The notes under the pieces were generated by a model. That model was given only the letters and a program-made list of their open reading frames with translations, ran no database searches and had not been told where the DNA came from. A program made the translations under genes and the position numbers. This document shows, piece after piece, positions 59,620 to 64,000 of a stretch of 64,000 bases of DNA; the stretch's first letter is position 1, and each line of letters begins with the position of its first letter. Source of the stretch: Rubrivivax rivuli (lineage in GTDB: Bacteria > Pseudomonadota > Gammaproteobacteria > Burkholderiales > Burkholderiaceae_C); the NCBI RefSeq assembly GCF_004016505.1, contig NZ_SACR01000007.1, positions 186,001-250,000 on the forward strand, given 5' to 3'.

Positions 59620-60281
59620 GTTCGCCAGATGGAAGGGTTGTGCTTGCGCGGTTTGATCAGGGCGTCGCGCGGGTTGCCGATGTAGACGCTGTTCGCTGGC
59701 AGGTCGCTGTCGAGCAACAGCGACTCGGTGGCGATGCTGCAGTGATCGCCCACCGTCGAACGGCCGAGCACGGCGCTGCCGGGGTGCAGCGTGAGATGAC
59801 GGCCGAGCGTGGGGTAGACATCGTGGTTGCTGCCAACGCCGACACGCTGGTAGGCGATGAGAAAGTCTGCGTACTGCCCACGCCCGAGCACAGTACCCAG
59901 CGGGTGAACCAGCAGAAACACAGAGGGCAGAGACACCTCGTAGAAGATGTCGCAGCCGTGCAGCGCCTTGTTCAGAAGAAAGAGCTTCTTGCACAGCGGC
60001 GCCGGCCCGGCGCGTCGGTGCAGTTCGTTGGCCAGCAGGTACAGCCACATGGCGTACTGGTCGCCGTGCAAGTGGTCGAAGACCGCTTGGCTGCCATTGA
60101 AGAAGTACTTGTTGCCGATGTGGCTGAAGCAGTGCTCCAGCCGCGCGAGCGCACCGGGCACGGCCACCGCCACATCGGCGGGGTGCACGGCCTGGCCGTC
60201 TGGGAAGAAGGCATCGAGCTGCCGCGCCGCCAGCGCGGCCAGCCCGTCGGCACCCAGGCTGCTGTCGACCCGGGCGCTCAA
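59616..60281 (-). CDS. Hexapeptide-repeat acyltransferase (serine acetyltransferase-like)
   Basis: A 221-residue protein with a helical N-terminal domain and a C-terminal left-handed beta-helix. The hexapeptide repeats run from VGVGSNHDVYPTLGRHLTLHPG to SVYIGNP, like CysE/NeuD acetyltransferases. It probably acetylates an amino sugar made by the neighbouring aminotransferase. The only workable start is a TTG at 60281, overlapping the hisF-like stop as TTGA; its stop overlaps the aminotransferase ATG. Confidence 0.8.
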   Translation of the reverse strand: MSARVDSSLGADGLAALAARQLDAFFPDGQAVHPADVAVAVPGALARLEHCFSHIGNKYFFNGSQAVFDHLHGDQYAMWLYLLANELHRRAGPAPLCKKLFLLNKALHGCDIFYEVSLPSVFLLVHPLGTVLGRGQYADFLIAYQRVGVGSNHDVYPTLGRHLTLHPGSAVLGRSTVGDHCSIATESLLLDSDLPANSVYIGNPRDALIKPRKHNPSIWRT

Positions 60282-61054
60282 CTCTGGCTCCCTTTCTGGG
60301 CGCGCACGCTGACGCCGTTGGTCGAAAGGTAGCTGCGCACCTTGATCGGGCTGTGGTCCGAGAACAGGAACATGCTGCTGATGGTGATGGCCGAAGCGCC
60401 GGCTTCCAGCGCATCGCGGCAGTGCTGCAAGGTGCCTGCGCCGCTGGAGGCGATCAGCGGCACTTCCAGGCGCTCGGACACCTGGGCGATCAGATCCACG
60501 TCGTAGCCTTGCATGGTGCCATCGCGGTCGATCGAGCAGAGCATGATCTCGCCGGCATGGGCGTCCTGCATGCGCTGGGCCCATGTCACCGGGTCGATTT
60601 CTGTGGGCTGCGTGCCGCAGCGAGACACCACGCGCAACGAGCCGTCAGGCTGGCGCTGGTAGTCGATGCCGACCACGATGCACTGGTCGCCGAAGCGCGA
60701 GGCTGCACGCGTCACGAACCCCGGGTCCTCGATGGCGGCGGTGGTGATGCAAACCTTGTCGGCACCGCTGGCCAGCAACACGGCGATCTGGTCGAGCGTG
60801 CGGATTCCGCCGCCCACGGTGAAGGGCATGAAGACCTCTTCAGAGACGCGCTCGATGATGCTGCCCACCGCGGGCCGCCCCTGCGGCGTGGCATCGATGT
60901 CCACGAACAGCAACTCGTCGACGCCGTAGGCGTCGTACACCTTGGCGGTGGAGACGGGGTTGCCTGCTTCGCGGAAGTTCTCGTGGAAGCGCACACCCTT
61001 GACCAGCCGGCCCTGGCGGATCAGGAACTTCGGGATGATTCGTTTCTTCAGCAT
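60278..61054 (-). CDS. hisF: HisF-like ammonia-channel subunit, second copy
   Basis: A 258-residue HisF-family barrel. As in the first copy, Asp11 is replaced by Leu11 (RIIPKFLIRQGR), while Asp131 in VVGIDYQ is retained. FTVGGGIRTLDQ and ASSGAGTLQH keep the phosphate-binding loops. It shares limited sequence with the first copy, so the two are diverged paralogues and not a recent duplication. It overlaps hisH by one base. Confidence 0.9.
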   Translation of the reverse strand: MLKKRIIPKFLIRQGRLVKGVRFHENFREAGNPVSTAKVYDAYGVDELLFVDIDATPQGRPAVGSIIERVSEEVFMPFTVGGGIRTLDQIAVLLASGADKVCITTAAIEDPGFVTRAASRFGDQCIVVGIDYQRQPDGSLRVVSRCGTQPTEIDPVTWAQRMQDAHAGEIMLCSIDRDGTMQGYDVDLIAQVSERLEVPLIASSGAGTLQHCRDALEAGASAITISSMFLFSDHSPIKVRSYLSTNGVSVRAQKGSQS

Positions 61055-61671
61055 CAGGGCTTCCAGGCCACCCAGTTCTCGAGCATCTTCAGGCCGTTGT
61101 CCTGGCTTTTCTCGGGGTGGAACTGCGCCGCCACCAGGTTGCCAGCGCGCACCACGGCCGTGACCGGACCGCCATAGTCGGCAGTGGCCACCAGGTTGCC
61201 CGCGTCGTGGCACACCATGTGGTAGCTGTGCACGAAGTAGAAGTTCGCGTGGCCGGGGCGCAGGCCCTTGAACAGCCAATCGTCAGGCGGGAAGTGCAGA
61301 TCGTTCCAGCCCACGTGCGGCACCTTCAGCGGGCGCTGAACCTCCAGCCGGCGGATGTCTGCATCCAGCCAGCCCAGACCGGTGTGCTGCCCGTGCTCGC
61401 AACTCGAACGCGCAAAGAGCTGCATGCCCAGGCAGATGCCGAGCACCGGCTTCTTCAATTCCATCGCCTGCCGCGTGAGGGTGTCCTGCAGGCCACGTTG
61501 ACGGATGGCCTCCATGGCGTCGCCGAAGGCGCCCACCCCGGGCAGCACCAGACGCTCGCTGGCTTCGAGCTCTTCGATGTCGGACGTGATGATCACGTCC
61601 GCCCCGAGGTACTCGAAGGCGTTCTGCAACGAGCGCACGTTGCCCATGCCGTAATCGACGATGGCGATCAT
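61054..61671 (-). CDS. hisH: HisH-like glutaminase, second copy
   Basis: A 205-residue glutamine amidotransferase with VLGICLGMQLF (Cys nucleophile) and AQFHPEKS (His, Glu). It supplies ammonia to the second HisF-like/PseA-like pair. The ATG at 61671 follows the amidotransferase stop by 7 bp. Confidence 0.92.
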   Translation of the reverse strand: MIAIVDYGMGNVRSLQNAFEYLGADVIITSDIEELEASERLVLPGVGAFGDAMEAIRQRGLQDTLTRQAMELKKPVLGICLGMQLFARSSCEHGQHTGLGWLDADIRRLEVQRPLKVPHVGWNDLHFPPDDWLFKGLRPGHANFYFVHSYHMVCHDAGNLVATADYGGPVTAVVRAGNLVAAQFHPEKSQDNGLKMLENWVAWKP

Positions 61672-61678
61672 GGTGGCG

Positions 61679-62869
61679 TCAGACGTACTTGGTGGTGCGG
61701 CCTTCTTCGTCCTTGGGCGGACCGAGCGGCTTGTCGATGGCCGTCGTGTCCCACAGCGGCATGTCGGGCAGCGGCGCACCGGTCTGCACCTGGCTGGGGT
61801 CGAACTTCCACGGGTGCACCTGGTGCTTTTCCAGGATCTCGTAGAACTCGGCTTCCGAGATCTGCAGGATGTTCAGGAACCAGTCGAGCGAGGCCGGCCG
61901 CTTGCCGTCGTACTGCTCTTCGAGCGCCAGGGCCTCTTCACGCCCGAGTGCGCCGTTGCGGATGTCGATGGTGGCCAGGTGGTTGGTTCGGCCGTATCCG
62001 CGCTTGACGTACTTGGCGTAGTCGCGCATGCCCTGGAACGTGCATTCGATCTTCTCGTAGTCGTACTGCGGGGGCACGCCTTCGACGGCCTGGCCCTTCC
62101 AGCCCAGTTCGCGCTTGATGATCTCGACGTTGGCCTTGGTGTTCCACTCGATGTAGTTGCCCAGGCAGATCGACTCGACCTTCAGCTTGATCAGGTCCTT
62201 GCGCTTGGGGTAGTCGAACATCCACAGGTCACGACGTTCAACGCGGCCCTGCAGGAATTCGTACATGTCGTCGGCCGTCATGCCCTGGTTCATCAGGCGG
62301 TTGAAGCGCTTCTCGTCGACCTCCTCCATTTCCTCGAAGGTGTACCAGCTGTGGTACTCGGCGGTTGACTCGCCCCAGAAGATCAGTGGGGTCTCGAAGC
62401 GCACTGCCATGTGCATCACACCCGAATAGATGCCGGTGTGGCAATGCCAGCAGAAATCGCCGCGGCGTTTCAGCGATTCGAGCATCAGTTCGCGCACGAC
62501 ATGAAAGTTGGGCGTGAACTCGACCACGTCGACACCCAACTGTTTGAAAACCTTGGTGTTGTTCTCTTCAACGAGTGGGCGATAGCCCCAATGATTGAAT
62601 CGGATCACGAGCGGCTTGAGCTTCAACTCCTTCACGATGTACCAGAGCTGGAACACGCTGTCCTTGCCGCCGCTGTAGGGGACCACGCAGTCGTACAGGC
62701 CCTTGCCCTTGTGGCGGGCGATCATCTCCTGCAGTTGGCGCCCGCGGTCTGCCCAGTCGATCTTCTCCTTCTTGAACTCGACCTGGCGGCAGACACTGCA
62801 GACACCGAACTCGTCGAAGGTGATGGTGTCGACCGTTTCCTTGGTCAGGCAGCGGGTGCAACGCTTCAT
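61679..62869 (-). CDS. N-acetyl sugar amidotransferase (PseA/PtmG type)
   Basis: A 396-residue ATP-dependent acetamidino-forming enzyme of a different subtype from the one at 51899. The zinc ribbon is CTRC...CSVC. The PP-loop reads VPYSGGKDSV, followed by GDFCWHCHTGIYSGVM and GESTAEYHSWYTFEE. PseA and PtmG make the acetamidino forms of pseudaminic and legionaminic acid in Campylobacter. Together with the adjacent CMP-sugar synthetase, a nonulosonate or its GDP/UDP-sugar precursor is the likely substrate. Confidence 0.9.
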   Translation of the reverse strand: MKRCTRCLTKETVDTITFDEFGVCSVCRQVEFKKEKIDWADRGRQLQEMIARHKGKGLYDCVVPYSGGKDSVFQLWYIVKELKLKPLVIRFNHWGYRPLVEENNTKVFKQLGVDVVEFTPNFHVVRELMLESLKRRGDFCWHCHTGIYSGVMHMAVRFETPLIFWGESTAEYHSWYTFEEMEEVDEKRFNRLMNQGMTADDMYEFLQGRVERRDLWMFDYPKRKDLIKLKVESICLGNYIEWNTKANVEIIKRELGWKGQAVEGVPPQYDYEKIECTFQGMRDYAKYVKRGYGRTNHLATIDIRNGALGREEALALEEQYDGKRPASLDWFLNILQISEAEFYEILEKHQVHPWKFDPSQVQTGAPLPDMPLWDTTAIDKPLGPPKDEEGRTTKYV

Positions 62870-62906
62870 GGGAAAGCTCCTGTACGGGGTGGCCTTGGCG
62901 CTGGGC

Positions 62907-63641
62907 TCAGGCCTGAGAACTGAGGATGAGCTCGCGGTGGGCGAGCACGGCTTCGATGCAGACGAAGTCGACGATGTCGTCGACTTCCAGGGATTTCCAG
63001 CGCGGTGTCACATAGGGGAGCGTGCGCTGGTGGCAGAAGCCGCGCTCGCGGAGCAGGGCTTCTGTCTTGGAGATGTAGAGGCTGCCATCCAGGCTGTACA
63101 GCGGCTCAATGTCCTGCCGACGGGGCAACTGGCCGAAGCTGGCTGCTGCATAGGGTTCCATCAGGCCACTTGGGTTGAAGCGGACGGCGAAGGCCGGATG
63201 CTCCGTGACCAGGGCGCTCACCCCGACGATGGAATCGGCGGTGGCCTGCCTGGCGTGAAGCGCCTGCAGGGCTGCGTCGACGTCGCTGGCCTCGGTGAGT
63301 GGCGAGGTGGGTTCAAGCAGTACAAAGTAATCGTAGTGCTCACCCGCGGCCGCAAGCGTCTCCAGGGCGTGGACCATGAAGTCGATGCTCGGTGAGGTGT
63401 CGCTGGCCAAGGCCGCAGGTCGCAGAAAGGGCACGTCGGCGCCAGCCTGGCGTGCGATTTCAGCGAACTCCGCGTCCTCGGTCGAAATGACCACGCGATC
63501 AACGTGACGTGATTGGCGTGCAGCTTCAATGGGCCAGGCCAAGAGCGGCTTGCCACCCAGGGGGCGGATGTTCTTCAGCGGAAGTCCCTTCGAGCCGCGT
63601 CGCGCGGGCACGAGGGCGAGCACTTTCTTGCCTTCGATCAC
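62907..63641 (-). CDS. CMP-nonulosonate (acylneuraminate-type) cytidylyltransferase
   Basis: NeuA/PtmB-family enzyme of 244 residues that activates a nonulosonic acid with CTP. LVPARRGSKGLPLKNIRPLGG is the nucleotide-binding motif, EPTSPLTEASDVDAAL the conserved Pro-Thr-Ser-Pro stretch, and SLDGSLYI a late motif. GTG start overlapping the previous stop as GTGA. The matching synthase (NeuB/LegI type) is not in the window and would be expected further right. Confidence 0.9.
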   Translation of the reverse strand: MIEGKKVLALVPARRGSKGLPLKNIRPLGGKPLLAWPIEAARQSRHVDRVVISTEDAEFAEIARQAGADVPFLRPAALASDTSPSIDFMVHALETLAAAGEHYDYFVLLEPTSPLTEASDVDAALQALHARQATADSIVGVSALVTEHPAFAVRFNPSGLMEPYAAASFGQLPRRQDIEPLYSLDGSLYISKTEALLRERGFCHQRTLPYVTPRWKSLEVDDIVDFVCIEAVLAHRELILSSQA

Positions 63642-64000
63642 CGAAACACCTCGTCGAATTCCAGGTTGGCGCGTTCGTAGTCGGGCAGCCGCCCGATGTC
63701 CAGCCAGTAGCCCTCGATGCGGTGGCAGCGCGCGCGCAGACCTTGTCGCGCGCTGGCCTCGAACAGAGCAGGCATGTCGAACTGCGTGTCCCGGGGGACC
63801 AGGTCGAGCACATGCGGCGCCAGCACGTAGATGCCCGCGCTGACGGTGTATCGCTGCACGGGCTTTTCATCGATGGCCTCAATGTAGCCATCACGCTCGC
63901 GCACCACACCGAAGGGGACTTGCATCTCGTAATCGCGGACGGCCATCGTGGCGTCGGCGCCCGACGCCATGTGACCGTCGACCATCTCGCCAAAATCTTC
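63638..64000 (-). CDS. Sugar-phosphate nucleotidyltransferase (PtmE-like), C-terminal part
   Basis: The last 120 residues of a nucleotidyltransferase that continues beyond the right edge. VRDYEMQVPFGVVRERDGYI, EKPVQRYTVSAGIYVL and IEGYWLDIGRLPDYERAN match the C-terminal half of NTP-transferases, including PtmE, the GlcN-1-P guanylyltransferase of the Campylobacter legionaminic route. The nucleotide used cannot be told without the missing N-terminus. Confidence 0.85.
   Translation of the reverse strand, partial: EDFGEMVDGHMASGADATMAVRDYEMQVPFGVVRERDGYIEAIDEKPVQRYTVSAGIYVLAPHVLDLVPRDTQFDMPALFEASARQGLRARCHRIEGYWLDIGRLPDYERANLEFDEVFR

Overview
The window is 64 kb of GC-rich, densely coded bacterial DNA without visible tRNA, rRNA, CRISPR, phage or insertion-sequence genes. 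Several things point to a betaproteobacterium of the order Burkholderiales (Rubrivivax/Leptothrix/Ideonella-like): the Ala/Pro-extended NrdB next to nrdA, an AAPAKK-repeat histone H1-like protein ending in the motif AAWPFPTGNKP, the DUF6279 lipoprotein, DUF3429/DUF3108 proteins, and many ATGA/TTGA start-stop overlaps. This is inference from gene content; no marker gene was compared.

Region 1 (1-29.5 kb) is housekeeping. It holds nrdA (3' part)-nrdB, the H1-like gene, a lower-GC helical-repeat orphan, and a run purE-purK-tsaC-(SGNH lipoprotein)-tsaB-rimI-udg that covers purine synthesis, tRNA t6A synthesis, ribosomal protein acetylation and uracil repair. Next come glmU, head-to-head with a DUF6279 lipoprotein, and an ECF sigma factor-zinc anti-sigma-nadC operon facing a DsrE-like gene. 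The rest is a large MASE1-CHASE hybrid histidine kinase, ychF, pirin, a MOSC protein, a UbiH-like monooxygenase, a dsbC-like thioredoxin, enoyl-CoA hydratase, a secreted unknown with its own promoter and terminator, a flavin-binding protein and lysS.

Region 2 (29.8-64 kb, running off the right edge) is a surface-polysaccharide locus built as two converging blocks. The plus-strand block (29.8-41.1 kb) encodes an FkbM methyltransferase, three GT4-type glycosyltransferases, a flippase, an AsnB-type amidotransferase, a small methyltransferase, a DegT aminotransferase and an initiating sugar-phosphate transferase. The last is fused to the front half of a CapD/WbpM protein that lacks its dehydratase domain. 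The minus-strand block (41.1-64 kb) is one almost gapless operon. Listed from the left, i.e. from its 3' end, it holds a full-length CapD/WbpM, a WbpL/WecA-type initiating transferase and an NAD-dependent 4-ketosugar reductase, which together suggest a 2-acetamido-2,6-dideoxyhexose primer. Then come the UDP-L-FucNAc genes fnlC-fnlA-fnlB with wbuB, another glycosyltransferase, a Wzy-like polymerase, a first acetamidino module (WbuX/LfnA-type amidotransferase, HisF-like, HisH-like), an unclassified GT-B-like protein and a second flippase. Furthest right is a second sugar pathway: SDR, class III aminotransferase, hexapeptide acyltransferase, HisF-like, HisH-like, PseA/PtmG-type amidotransferase, CMP-sugar synthetase and a PtmE-like nucleotidyltransferase.

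The most notable content is therefore two separate acetamidino-forming modules in one operon. Both HisF paralogues have Leu in place of the cyclase base Asp11 but keep the second catalytic Asp, so they probably channel ammonia and do not make histidine. The first module sits beside fnlABC/wbuB and is best explained by L-FucNAm. The second sits with a CMP-sugar synthetase and an unusual class III aminotransferase carrying a five-cysteine insertion, and may make a legionaminic-type or a not yet described acetamidino sugar.
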